A stretch of 64,000 nt of DNA from Vitis vinifera. Its lineage: Eukaryota; Streptophyta; Magnoliopsida; Vitales; Vitaceae. The stretch's first letter is position 1, and each line of letters opens with the position of its first letter. The DNA lies in assembly GCF_030704535.1 (NCBI RefSeq), contig NC_081822.1, positions 1,126,001 to 1,190,000 on the forward strand. Reading direction: 5' to 3'. Shown here in pieces: positions 35,201 through 45,347 of the stretch. The position numbers were made by a program, and so were the translations under genes. The notes beneath the pieces were generated by a model that worked only from the letters and a program-made list of their open reading frames with translations, did no database searches and had not been told where the DNA came from.

Positions 35201-37656
35201 AAAATACATCTCATTCTCTTGAGTTTTGGTTAGTGAGTTGCAGTAGTGCACTTTATTCTGTATTTCAACACAAGTGCAATGGCCAATGAAGGCATACCAT
35301 GTCAGCATGATTACATAGTTATTTGATAAAGTACACCTACCAATATTAAAGATGAACCAAACCAATCATCAGTGGTTCTAGTCAAAATTCATGCCTAGCC
35401 TACTTCAATAAAAATCAGGCCCCGCCATGTAAAGGGTTCTATTTAACTGAACTTGGTCTCCTGACTATTTGGGATTGCTGTACAGTTACCTTTTTAACCG
35501 CTCTGCCTCTATCTAAGGTCATATAGTCTCTTGTAGTTTCAATCCCACATTCTTTTGTGACTTCCCTGGATTTCCATAGCACCTTAAGTATAATTGAATT
35601 TCTCCTTATCATTGGACTCTGAAACTTTGTTGACTAAGCATTCCTGCCACCTTTCCTTGTATTGTCATCAGCTCAGACTATCCCTGACTTCTGATAAATG
35701 CATTATTCAGGGTTCTACTCATCCATATTGTGCCTTTCATTTCAGTGCGGTTAAGTTAATGGCTTGTCCTTTGATGGACCAGGAATTTGTAGCATAAGAA
35801 AAGCATGGCCATCCTCATGGTTGTATTAGAATATGTCATCATTTTTTTTATTTTTTTTCTCATTTAAAATGTTCTATAGTTACATTCGAAGGATACTTGC
35901 CCCTTAGTCAGTTCAGCCACTGACAGATCAATGTAATATTTGCTAATGATTACCTACTGATTTGACTTTATTCTATTTGAGGATGAGAAATCCAACAGAA
36001 ATGATAATTGGATAGACTAGTGCACATGCTAGTGTTTAGTGTTTCTGTGTAATGAATGCATCTTGATTTTGTTAAGGTAAAGTTCCTGATAATTCAGTTT
36101 CCTAGTGGGGGGGGTAGCTGTACTGCTCAATATTTAATTGACATTTTAAAGGACATTTAAATTGATTTTGGAATTGTCAGTTTTCTTATTATTAAGTGGA
36201 TTGTGTGTCAGATTCTTTTAGAGCGTGAAGATTTTGATGAAGCATTGAATCTTCTAGATCAAGCAAGATTAGAAGAAATACCATCTGATGTCCTGTTATA
36301 TAACACTATTCTTCAGAAAGCATGTCTAAAGGTAATGGTTTTTTATTTAATCTGGCTTCTATGTAGTATCTAATTTCTTTAATCTGCCATTCTAAATCAT
36401 ATCTCTAGTAAAGAAACTCTAATACGTGGTCTGTCAACATTTTTTTCCCAATTTTTTTTTCTATAAACTTAATTCCAATCAGGAAAAAAACATGTTAGGT
36501 GTAAAATAACATTTAAATGAAAGTAGTGAGAGTGGAGAAAGGTTCCTGGGGCCTGCCTCTGGTGGCAAGGGGTTGGATGGGAATGAGGGATGCATTTACC
36601 ATATATATATATATGGAACTTGTACCTATCCTTTGTTATTCGGTTAGGGATGGGTTTAAGCGCATAACACTTATTTGTAGGGGATCCATGTTTGTGCCAG
36701 ACACATTCCATATCTTAACATGGCGTACACACTTGAACATGGGTCTGAACCTTTAAAGAAGGATGACTTCTATACGATTGTTTGTGTTTATCTAGAGATA
36801 ATTTCGAAGTGTTTGTCTGGAAGGGTCTGGGATTAAGAATCTTTTCTGAGTGCCCTATTTCAAATTTCATGTTTGAATGATTGACAATGTTGTGTGAAGA
36901 AAGCCTAACTACGTTTGGTAAAAAAAAAAAAAAAAGGAAAGAGTTTTCAGCCTCCCAAAAAACCCTGTTGAAATAATGGTTTTCTAGTTTTGAGTGTAAG
37001 ACAGCCCTGTTAATTTTACTCTGAAAAAGAGAAGAAAAGCTTGTTTTATAGGATCAATTTCAATATTAAAAGTAATAGACATTATTACAGGGACATGAGC
37101 TATGGGAGTGTTCAAACACTCCTATAGTTTGATTTACTATGTTTTACGTTTGCAAAAGTAAAACATGTTACAGATGCTCCGATAATTGTGTTTATGATAC
37201 TTAATATTTTACCAATCTCAGTATTACCAACTGGTGAAATGACTGTTTCAGGGAAGAATCGATTTGATTGAGCTTGTTGCTGAGCAGATGCACCAAGAGA
37301 AAATCCAGCCCGATCCATCAACCTGCTACTATGTGTTCTCTTCCTATGTGGACGGTGGTTTCTTCAGCACGGCCCTGGAATCATTGCAGGTTCTCAGTAT
37401 GCGTATGATTTCTGAAGACAATAGCACTCTTGAGGAAAAGAGAACAGAATTGGAGGATTTCATCCATTCTGAAGACAAGGATGCAGAATCTCAGATCCTC
37501 CAGTTTTTTAAAGGTTCTGACGAGAATCTTGCTATTGCACTTTTAAATTTAAGATGGTGTGCCATATCTGGGTCCCCAATTTCATGGACACCGAATGAAA
37601 GTTTATGGGCCAGGAGACTTTTCAATAGTCATGGTTCCAGAAAAAGAGCATCCTGA
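20265..37656 (+). CDS. P-class pentatricopeptide repeat protein, 14 exons
   Basis: Exons: 20265-20278, 20382-20436, 20549-20606, 20735-20928, 21766-21873, 22222-22404, 25395-25919, 27732-27827, 27994-28167, 28686-28913, 34289-34432, 34536-34724, 36212-36331 and 37252-37656. All join GT-AG and give 830 aa. The start is the least certain part: exon 1 has only 14 coding bases, but the resulting N-terminus (MHRYVSRVPLRSISDSLYL) is Arg/Ser/Leu-rich without acidic residues, like a mitochondrial presequence. PPR-type helical repeats are clear in residues 380-411 (LEPSCHTYDGLIKAIV), 470-500 (LQPNVGTYELLFSLFG), and 580-720 (TPIYNTVLHSLVEA, PRDAATYNIMIDCCS, PSDVLLYNTILQKACLKG, QPDPSTCYYVFSSYVDGG). There is no E or DYW extension, so RNA binding in organelle RNA processing is likely rather than editing catalysis. 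Exon 7 carries an 80-90 residue polar, non-PPR segment. From memory it resembles the Arabidopsis At1g76280 type. Most plant PPR genes have few or no introns; this one has 13, several swollen by transposons. Confidence 0.88.
23077..23187 (+). mobile_element. tRNA-derived SINE in PPR intron 6
   Basis: Flanked by a 17-bp near-perfect direct repeat, gtatattctccaaatgt (23060-23076) and gtatattcttcaaatgt (23188-23204), one mismatch. The body has an A-box-like ggctggctcaagttgt and a B-box-like ggttcaagtcc, then the tail tttacctatcaaaaaaaaaa. It is a short SINE of about 110 bp in the sense direction of the host gene. Confidence 0.85.
24883..24984 (+). mobile_element. tRNA-derived SINE in PPR intron 6, second copy
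   Basis: Flanked by the 11-bp repeat ttaatcatagg (24872-24882 and 24985-24995). It shares the phrase ggttcaagtcctagtggga with the copy at 23077-23187 and ends gcttacctattagg before a purine-rich tail. The A box is degraded. A further fragment of the same family head (aagtggtaaagggttggagt) lies near 24609-24628. Confidence 0.75.
26552..27564 (+). mobile_element. 5'-truncated L1-type LINE in PPR intron 7
   Basis: The insert is flanked by an 18-bp repeat with one mismatch, ataatatgatgtttaggc (26534-26551) and ataatatgacgtttaggc (27565-27582), and ends in the tail tttacctataaaaaaaataa. It encodes the last part of a LINE ORF2, after the reverse transcriptase: a region with DGTRVKFWKDLWC, then the zinc-binding zf-RVT-like domain (RCYLCKNEEETHRS) and the closing CLLWTIWKERNRRAFDD. 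The reading frame is broken near 27120 and again before 27226. It is related to the longer LINE at 55310-58866 and lies in the sense direction of the PPR gene. Confidence 0.9.
29115..29382 (+). repeat. 5' LTR
   Basis: A 268-bp repeat from TGATAGGCC to CCTATCA, nearly identical to 33942-34211. The phrase ggtttaaatagg near 29238 could serve as a TATA region for the element's own transcript. Confidence 0.95.
29386..29397 (+). other. Primer binding site
   Basis: TGGTATCAGAGC, three bases after the 5' LTR. This is the usual plant retrotransposon site complementary to the 3' end of initiator tRNA-Met. Confidence 0.9.
29408..30544 (+). CDS. Retrotransposon gag polyprotein part
   Basis: The first ATG after the primer binding site opens a 378-aa frame. 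The N-terminal third is predicted coiled coil (ECLEKEV-like heptads with MQRLPRMEKTVMDLAQNV). A retrotransposon gag domain follows (EKLVAAAMSLDGDALSWYQW; GLLPEIRAELHLLQLY), then a CCHC-like zinc knuckle CFKCEEKFSPGHQC near the end. The frame closes with TGA right after a 14-bp tandem duplication (30515-30528 and 30529-30542), so the gag-protease continuity expected for this group is broken here. Confidence 0.88.
   Translation: MAQKRNEGRVDCLEKEVGEIREEMQRLPRMEKTVMDLAQNVMRVLQALEETQKAVAALSSGRDTTTAAQREDRAGWIPGVGEPSGEGGMASDETRRGRNGEWRGSRRVEMPVFTGENPDGWIFWADRYFATYGLTEEEKLVAAAMSLDGDALSWYQWTDSREAFGSWDNLKRRLLLRFRSTQEGSLCEQFLAVRQQGTVAAYRREFEILATPLKGILEEVMESTFMNGLLPEIRAELHLLQLYGLGHLMEMAQRVEDRNLAMRAACEPNGPKSTKMLSSTNQGDWKIGKKFQTRAVVVGEKTMSQRREIPIKRLTESELQACREKGLCFKCEEKFSPGHQCKKQLRVLLVHEDEDKDDNQFDGRATEEPALIELHSSS
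30553..31350 (+). pseudogene. Retrotransposon protease and start of reverse transcriptase
   Basis: The frame holds the aspartic protease active site LVDSGATHNF and then the start of the reverse transcriptase region (AGIVRPSLSPFSSPVLLVKK). It ends in a stop at 31348-31350 within an A-run, while the following sequence continues the same domain in another frame, so a small indel broke it. It is not in the gag frame because of the 14-bp duplication just upstream. Confidence 0.88.
31351..32752 (+). pseudogene. Retrotransposon reverse transcriptase and RNase H
   Basis: The frame is open from soon after the A-run break to a stop at 32750-32752. It has the RT motifs LDLKSGYHQIR, FGLTNAPTTFQ and the catalytic region LVFFDNILVYS, where the usual second Asp of the FDD box is Asn (codon 31676-31678). 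It continues through the thumb (GHLVSAKGVAADPNKI), RNase H (FIVETDASGYGLGAVL; YERELMAIVLAIQKWRHYL) and an integrase-linker part. Near 32650-32750 the frame departs from the integrase N-terminus, which resumes in another frame. Confidence 0.88.
32749..34011 (+). pseudogene. Retrotransposon integrase and chromodomain
   Basis: The frame begins at the end of the zinc-binding HHCC region (CLVCQQNKA), continues through the integrase core with its acidic residues (TMDLIEGLPKS; ISDRDKVF; Glu in DGQTEVVNR) and then meets an in-frame TAG at 33679-33681. Past the stop, the same frame runs to 34011 and encodes a chromodomain-like segment (EVLIQWKVLPQFEASWES), ending about 70 bases inside the 3' LTR. Chromodomains of this kind target insertion to certain chromatin in plant chromoviruses. 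Confidence 0.88.
33929..33941 (+). other. Polypurine tract
   Basis: A purine-rich run containing gaggggggtaa lies directly before the 3' LTR, where plus-strand DNA synthesis is primed in LTR elements. It overlaps the end of the pol frame. Confidence 0.7.
33942..34211 (+). repeat. 3' LTR
   Basis: A 270-bp repeat matching the 5' LTR with seven transitions (all A/G or C/T), no transversion, and one extra CC. It is followed at once by the gattc target duplication. Confidence 0.95.
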
Positions 37657-38419
37657 TAAAGTTGAGATGGATTTTCTGCTCCTAATCCCAACTCCAAACT
37701 GAATCAATTCCCATCGGTTTTGTTCTTAGGGGGCCAACTCGTTTCATTGTTGTCATATTCATGGAATTTCTCCTTTAACAAATGACAATTTCAAGTGGAT
37801 AGTGGGAAGTGGGAAGTGGAAGAGCTTCTACAATTTTCATCTTGATAAATAAAATCCAACTGATCTCCATTTTTTTTAGATTTATACACAATCCCAGAAA
37901 GTTGAGTCAAATAGAAGAGCAAGATCTTTCATACCGTAGGGCATGAGAATGTATTTCTGTAAAATTCTCAGAAAATAACCCCTTTTGGTGGAGTGGATTC
38001 CAGTACCAATTACACAATGTACATTTGGAAGTCCAATTACAGTTTTCGGTTGTATGGAATGAACTTGCTATGAAAATCACATAATATTTTATCATCCCAA
38101 AGTCTCTTTTTTTATCAAAATCCATAAATTTTAGACTCATGGCGTAGCGAATTAATCACTTGTTGAATGATTGTTGAAAGGATGACATACTGAGCTATTA
38201 CAAGTGGAACACTAACTTATGCCTAATAATTAGGATTCAACGTTGGATAAATAATTTCCTATGATCATTTTCTAACCAAACAGAAAAATTGTGTTTTCCC
38301 AAGCCATTGGTGTCATCAGTGCATTCAGCCTGTAGCTGCTTGCTTTCAGGTACAATATAATAACTGGACTAGCCTGTCAAATTGGATCCTCATAATGAAG
38401 TAAGTCCCAAACCATGTCG
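37657..38419. other. Spacer between convergent PPR and DUF760 genes
   Basis: The two genes end towards each other, so both 3' UTRs lie here. No coding sequence or repeat is recognised. Confidence 0.5.
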
Positions 38420-41400
38420 TTAAACATTCTCTCCAGGTGGCAGCTCTGCAAGTTTGGGAGGGGTTCCGAGTACTCGTTCCATATCAAACCGAACTTCAAT
38501 GTTGCGAATGCTGTAGCCAACCATCATTAACCAATAAAGTAGCTTGGCAAGTTCTGGAGCACTCGTCTCTGTTACACTTGTCTGCAGAAGAAGGAACAAG
38601 AGTGAAGAAATGTCAGTCAAATATCAAGCTGATATTGAATGACAATCCTCTTCAGAAAAAACCAAACACTCAAGTGTAGAGGAAAAATTCATGATTCAAA
38701 ATGCTGAACATCTTCCATTTTCTTGATGTGACAACAACTCCCATTTAATTCAACTAAGAGAGGCCAATTGCCAAATCTACCAACACCGTCCAGACAAAGA
38801 TTCGACGACATTTTAATTGATGTTGAGAGTTAGTAAATTACAATGTTCGGTAAATCTCTAGCCTAGTGCATTTATAACTATCCTTTCCTGAAACTAATTT
38901 TGCAACACACTCTACAAGGTTGAGACGATGAAGAAAAAAAAAGCCAAGTGCTTATCAATCAAGTATTATACAGTACTGTTAAGTATTTTAGCAAATTGTT
39001 TAGAAATTGATGACTAGTGGCATGGGAACTATGTCAAAACAGGGATTTAAATGAATGTAGAGAATCCAAAAAGGTGAGTAAAAATAATAAAGCATAATAC
39101 AGTCGCAAACCTTCATTTGACCAGGATCTGAAACAGCCAAAAGGCGCTTTATGAATGTGTTCATCGCCAGCACAACATCCTCTCCAGCACTACTTGTCAA
39201 ATCCTTCACAATTTTAGACAAGAAAATTAACTATTGAAATGCACACTATGAAAACTTAATGCTGATTAATATCTTAATGGAAAGAAAAATCACCAATGTA
39301 TAAACAAACTATAGTAACATGTACAGAGAAAACCATGTGGCAAGAACACTTCTGAAAAGGGGCACCTGTGCTGAACTATAATAACCCCACGTCCAGAAAC
39401 AGACACCTCCTTAATCATGTTTAGAATTCTAGAATGATTTTCCTCACTTCATGGAAATATTTGGATATGACCATTTTGCTATAATAAGAAAGCTTTTGGA
39501 AAAAAAATTATCACACATATTGGCCAGCAGAAACTTCAGCAGTAATGCACTAATTGCACTTCAACAATAAACACAATCCAGGATTTTTTGAGAAAAAAGG
39601 GTTAGACAGTTTTCCCTACTTTCAAATTTTGGGGCTCAAGAGACTTGAGATATTCCAACAATTCATTTTGTCCATTAGCAGATTTTCTTCCAACTTGACG
39701 GTTCAGTTCTTCAACTTCTGCTTCAAGTAACTCAATGTACTTCACAGCATCTATTTTCTCAAGACCAGAGACATTATTCCATCGGATAACTTCGCCTGAC
39801 ACATTCTTTTGTGTGCCTGGTGCATAATCTTGATCATCCTGAAACACTCACAGGAGCAAGCAAAGTACCACATCAGATAAAACCAAGGATGGAACCTGTT
39901 CGACACTTCTCTGAAAACAGATAATTGGAGATTTACACTATGGAGCACATCAAATAAATGAAATGAATGCATCACAGTCCATTGGTTTTCTAAAGCAAAT
40001 GACCATGAAAAACACAAGGCCTTCAGCAATATATAAATGTAGAGAGAGCTGTTAACAGATTTAAATCATGATCATAATACAAGCTCGAGCAGTAACTCAC
40101 ATAAATGGATATATATACAGGCAACATATAAGCATGGAAAACATGCACTGCTCTAGGAAAACAAAGTGTTACGACTCACGGGGTATGGAACTTATGTAAA
40201 TGCTCCCTCGTATATACTTTATTACAAAACATTCAACGTATAAAGAAAAGGAAAAACAAGAATATTCCATTGAATGCCAACACTTGAATACTGTATGATC
40301 TATATACCAGGCACATGATGTAAATGTTCACCTACCGGGACTAAACACTCAATATGCTGAGTATGAGATCCACAAGGCATGCGTCTCATCCTACTTGGAT
40401 GATATAAAGTCATGCCCTTGGCCTAACTAAAGTGGTAAAGGGTTGGGATGAGCTTGTGGGAAGTTCCATGTTCAAGTTCTAATGAGGACAAAAAAAATAA
40501 AAATAAAAAGGATGGCATATAGCATCTAATGGATTAGGTGAATCTTTTTAGTAAAAATATAAAGACACCTAGGTCCATGAATAAAGTTTTTCAATTGAAC
40601 TCTGAATCCATTAGTGGCGACTCTAATGCCCAATATATCATTTTTGGGGTGGGATCCATAACAAAAACCTCTCATAATACCGTAAAGTGTACAAAGTTTG
40701 TAGAATCACATATTATGAAGGTAGAAAGACCCTACCTGATTCCATATGTAAAAGGTATGGATTTTTACCTTTTTAGTTGTTTATTGTAGTAGAGGATTCG
40801 CTCATTCTGGGGCTATATGAGTGAAGAGCAGACTCGGGAACTCATAAAGTGTCCATATTGAGAGTGGTAGTGTAGGATGAAGACATGAGTGTACCTTTTC
40901 ATTTGTCTGACCACCTTAGTTACATGCTAAGACATCCCCCCTTGAGGGAGGTGACAGTGTGGAGTAGGATGGTGTATAGGGTTCCAGACCCATGGGTGTC
41001 CCTTTCGAGATTGGTAGCACTAGCAGCACAACTCTTTTCTTGTCGAAAAATATTCATCAAAAAGAAACCAAAAAATAAAAAGAGAACATACTTTTTTCTC
41101 TTGTACTTCAGGAAGAGCAGCCTGCTCCAAACTTTGTTGCAGTTCCAACCTATATTGAGCATTCTTAAACATATATCCAGTCATCATAACACTGTACATG
41201 AGCTGGGCAAGATTTTCAGCAACCTGAAAGGAAAACCAAGTGATTCCAGATTATAACATACATGGAGGTTGGAAACCCATTACATCAGATTAATACAAAA
41301 AATATGAACACAAAAACAAACCGGCATTAATCACTTATAACTCCTCTGAAATCCATGTTCATGAGATAGTAACAAACTTACCGTCGTTACTGTCACTGCA

Positions 41401-42256
41401 AAAAATTGTGGGGGTAGTGTTCCAATCATATTTGTTACAGTTTGGCGCATTGCATCAACCACCTGAGGAATAACCATGAAAGATATATCATTTCTAGACA
41501 TAAAAAGGTAATAGCTTATCTGGGTGTTATTTAAGTTATATCCAATGCAGCAGTGTATAAGGGATAATTGGCATTAGGAAGGCAAGTTGCAGACCTGTTG
41601 GGGTGCTCTCTTCACAAACAATTCCATGAATTCTGGCTGCACATTTTTTACATACTCCAATAGAATATCCCTCCTGCTTTTTGGCTGCTGATTTCAGACA
41701 AGGGGATTTAGACCTCCAAATCAATTATATATTCTTTCCAAACAAAGTATTTCCAGTTCCCTGGTTCCAAGTTAAATTGAGCAACAAATCCCAAGTTATG
41801 CATGACTTAGTCATATAGAATTTGGGCATTCAAAAATAAAGCCAAGAGACTATTCTCAAACCAAGGGCGTCAATATAGAAAGACCCAAGGAACCTTTTGC
41901 TCCTGCATCGGCTGGAAAATGACAAAGCTCATAGCTTTTTACAACATTGCATACAAACTGCCCATTACCATCATTCCACCCCAACAAACAAATCAAACAA
42001 TCTGGAAAAAAAAATGGAACACGCAGATACTTACAAAAGAGCCGTTAGGGGGTTTGGAATCGTTGGCGTTTGAAGAATTGTTCGGAGGAGATTCGAAAGA
42101 CTGGGCTCTCAAAGCGAATCTTCCTCTGCTCTTCCTCTTCCTCGGGAAGCGGATTGAAGAGTACAGCTGAGAACGATTCAATACGAGAAGAGGCGGAGAG
42201 GAAGAAGACGAAGATTGAGACACAAAGGAAGAGGGTTTCGCTATTAGAGAATACAT
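38420..42256 (-). CDS. Plastid-targeted DUF760 family protein
   Basis: Seven minus-strand exons: 42035-42256, 41595-41687, 41382-41462, 41092-41223, 39620-39838, 39111-39203 and 38420-38581. All join GT-AG and give 333 aa. The first about 60 residues (MYSLIAKPSSFVSQSSSSSS, then Arg/Lys-rich) look like a chloroplast transit peptide. The mature part has two related units: LLEYVKNVQPEFMELFVKRAPQQVVDAMRQTV (split over exons 2 and 3) leading to ENLAQLMYSVMMTGYMFKNA, and later DVVLAMNTFIKRLLAVSDP leading to ELAKLLYWLMMVGYSIRNIE. Between them is an acidic helical stretch with SGLEKIDAVKYIELLEAEVE. This is the plant/cyanobacterial DUF760 family, which includes Arabidopsis proteins described as like UV-B-induced MEB5.2. 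The biochemical function is unknown. Introns 4 and 5 are long; intron 4 holds a SINE. Confidence 0.9.
40417..40509 (+). mobile_element. Degraded tRNA-derived SINE in DUF760 intron 4
   Basis: It shares phrases with the SINEs in the PPR gene: agtggtaaagggttgggatg, then ttgtgggaagttccatgttcaagt, then an A-rich tail. The B box is recognisable (tgttcaagttc) but mutated. Flanks (gatgatataaagtcat and gatggcatatagcatc) are only vaguely alike, so it is old. It is antisense to the host gene. Confidence 0.6.
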
Positions 42257-42302
42257 TTGAGCACTCTCTCTCGCAAACTACCAATTCCTCGCTCTCTTTC
42301 TA

Positions 42303-42310
42303 AAACCCTA
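42303..42310. promoter_or_regulatory. Telobox motif upstream of the DUF760 gene
   Basis: AAACCCTA, about 47 bases before the DUF760 start codon and so probably in its 5' UTR or core promoter. Teloboxes are common there in plant genes for translation and plastid functions. A single motif; weak evidence. Confidence 0.3.
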
Positions 42311-42797
42311 TTTCGCCATTAACGAGAAATACAACTCAGGAGAGAGAGCGAGAGGACGAGGCTTGAGGGTTTTCACGAAGAATGGTGAGGTTGCTTATAG
42401 ATTATAGTTCGCCATACATTCCTTCTCTTGTCGTCTGAGCCGTTTATCTCGATTACTTTGACCATTTTTGTCTATCTGCTCGTACCGAATTCCTCCGTCC
42501 TAACAAAAGAAAATGGCATATTATCTACCTTCAGTGCTGTTCAAAAACACTTTTGAAACCGGTTTTTAAAAAAACACGGGCCCCTGCTCGGAAATTATTC
42601 TTAAAAGAAGATTTAAAATAATTTACTGTTGGTCAAAACAAAAAATATATATATAAAAACCGTTTAGCAATTAAAAAAAAATTAATTAATTAAAAAAAAC
42701 ATAATGTTTTAAGAAAATATTCTTATTTTTTATATTATTTAAAAATAATAATTATATAATATAGATAATATTTAAAAATAAAACACTATTCTTTAAA

Positions 42798-42845
<48 letters not shown>

Positions 42846-44985
42846 TTTAAAACATTTAAAAAAAATAAGTGAATAGCATTTCTCATTCAAAAAAAAAAAC
42901 TACTTTTAAAAATTGATTTTCATGATTGTTTTGAAAACCACTTTTTAAATAGACATTAAAATATGTTTAGTAATGTTTTTAAAAATCACTTTCTAAATAA
43001 AAGCAAAATTATGTGTTTTACAAAAATTTAAAAATAATTTTAAAATTTTGAAAAATAAAATGCACTTCAAACAGTTGGTGGGTAATTCTTTGGAACATAC
43101 ATCTCAATATATCTTCTTTATTAAAAACACTTTGAAACAAGAATGCAAACAAAAGCACTCCTATTTAAAATAAAAACAAATTTTAAACCAATTTTTTTTT
43201 TAAAGTAATCTTTTGAGAATTAGACCACTTTCTTAGAACACTTTTTTTAGTGTTTTGATTGATTTTTTATATAATTTTATGAAGAAAAAAAATTAATCTT
43301 TATTACTTATATATTTTTTTTTTTAAATATATGAATGAGTGACATAATAAAATACTTTCTTTTGATTCTTCTTATAGTACATTTGACAGTGATTCTATAA
43401 AACATTTTCAGAGTGTGTTTGAGAATTATTATTGGAAGTGTTTATAAAATTTTTAATATTTAAAAAATTAAAATTTTCAAGTATTACAAATGTTATAAAT
43501 GCTTTCTAAAATTACTATTAAACACACTTTTAATCTTTTTAACATTTGAAATTTTTTATTTTTAAAGTATTAGAATAATTAAAAACACTTTATAAAATTA
43601 CTATGCAATCTTACTTTGTTATTCCATTGCTAAAAAACACGAGATAAAAGAACTATTTGAAAGAGGTAAGCGTAAATGATGTTATCTTGTTTTTCAAACT
43701 ATTATCTTTTAAATAAAAACTCTTATACAAAATTCTTTAATACGAAGAAAACAGTTGTTATTGAGATTTTTTTTTTTAAACTTCTTCAAATTTCTTTTTC
43801 TTCCTTGTTTTATTTCAATTTACTTTTGTTCAAAGCTTCCAACATTTCAAGTTATATTTGTTTTTTAGAATTTTTATAGCTATATTTAATTTCAAAAATT
43901 TTGAAGAATAATGCGATGCAAATAAAATAAATAGGGAAATCAAAAGGAAATAAAAAATAAAGAGAAGTAAAAAAATTAAAGTAAATGAATTAATTTTATA
44001 TATTTATTTGGCTCTCTTAAATAAAAATTAAATAATTTAAAAATATATATATATAAAATTATTTTAAAAATATTTTTTTCTAATACTTTTTTGACCGAAC
44101 ATAGTCTAAAAAAATTAATAAGTCAAATAACGAGAAAACTACAGAAAAAAAAAAAAGAAAGATAAAAATAATTACTTTAACTTCATTTAATTATTTAATA
44201 TAAAGAATAAATAATTTTTAAAAATATAAAAAGAAAATCATTAATTTTAATTATATTTGTAAATTTAATATTTTTATGGTAAAACTAGATATAAATTTTT
44301 TTGTTTTTTTTTTGGAGTCAAAACATAGGCTGGAAGTAATTTCCCTATAAGGGCCGACTATGTTTGCACCCATAGTATATTCTTACACGTACTACTAGGC
44401 ACTAATCATTGTTAAAGAGGGCTTCTCATTTTGCTAAGTGGCTTCTAGTTCCAGGAGGTGTGCTATTGAGTGGGAGTCGCCATAAGCAATGAGAAGACAA
44501 AAAGTGACTATATGGATATGGGACGATGATACCTTGCCTATAATGGGAGGCACATGAATATTATATACTATGAAAACATTATCATTTGAAGTAAGACATA
44601 AGGAATTGCCTCATTAACAATCTAAGGCCTTTTTCTACTTTATTAAAGGAATTCGTTCCCTCCAATTGCACGTCCTACTCCAATCTTTTTTATGATCATT
44701 TTCATTTGGTCAATTAGTTTTTAATTGACTAAAAGATGATGACATGGCAAATAAATTTATAACTATATAACAAATTAAAACATCACATCTTTTCTATAAA
44801 AAAAAAAATTACGTTATTTTGGTAATTCAATACCTTAACTTTTTGTATTTAATAATCGAGGATCGTATTTTATTATATATTAATTATGTATACCACTTTA
44901 ATTGTTTTTAATATTTTTTTATTTTACAAAATAAATAATAAAAAATAAAGAAAAAATATATTATATATATAGAGAGGTCCGATAG
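42311..44985. other. AT-rich intergenic DNA between divergent genes
   Basis: No gene is seen. Most of the stretch is low-complexity A+T with recurrent phrases such as tttttaaaaacactttt, ttgaaaaccactttttaaat and gtttgagaattatt, probably remains of GTTTG/AAAACACTTTT-type MITEs. A patch of balanced composition at about 44315-44560 (ggctggaagtaatttcccta; gagtgggagtcgccataagc) looks like a fragment of a longer repeat, perhaps an LTR remnant, but no borders are visible. Confidence 0.5.
42802..42842. repeat. (AT)n microsatellite
   Basis: About 20 uninterrupted AT units, the longest dinucleotide run in the window. Confidence 0.95.
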
Positions 44986-45347
44986 AAGTGTAGAACGGAT
45001 GGTAGAGATGTTCGGTGCACGTGACAGGGAGGTTCCGATAGAAGTTTGGACTTGGGGCGGGGGCGACTGAGTAGGGTCGGGAAATTGCAGAAATAGAAAG
45101 TGGCCTCAAGGGTGAGCCCAGCCAGCCTCGCTTCGTTCGAGGTGATTTGCTTTGCTTTTGGGCGCTGCTGCATCATGTTTTTTCTATCGGCGCCAGAGCA
45201 GTAGCTGAAGATGCGTCGTGGAGGGACTGTTGTCGTTATTGTAGATTCCGCTTGAGAAAATGCTGATGGTAGAGATCGTGCCCTCATTTCGTCCTCTCTA
45301 GGAACTCGAGGGAAGCGCCTGTGCTCTACTCGACCATCGCCACCGCC

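Noticed and set aside
42530-43700. Possible noncoding RNA or gene in AT-rich DNA
   Set aside because: Only low-complexity sequence and AAAACACTTTT-like words are seen, best explained by decayed MITEs.
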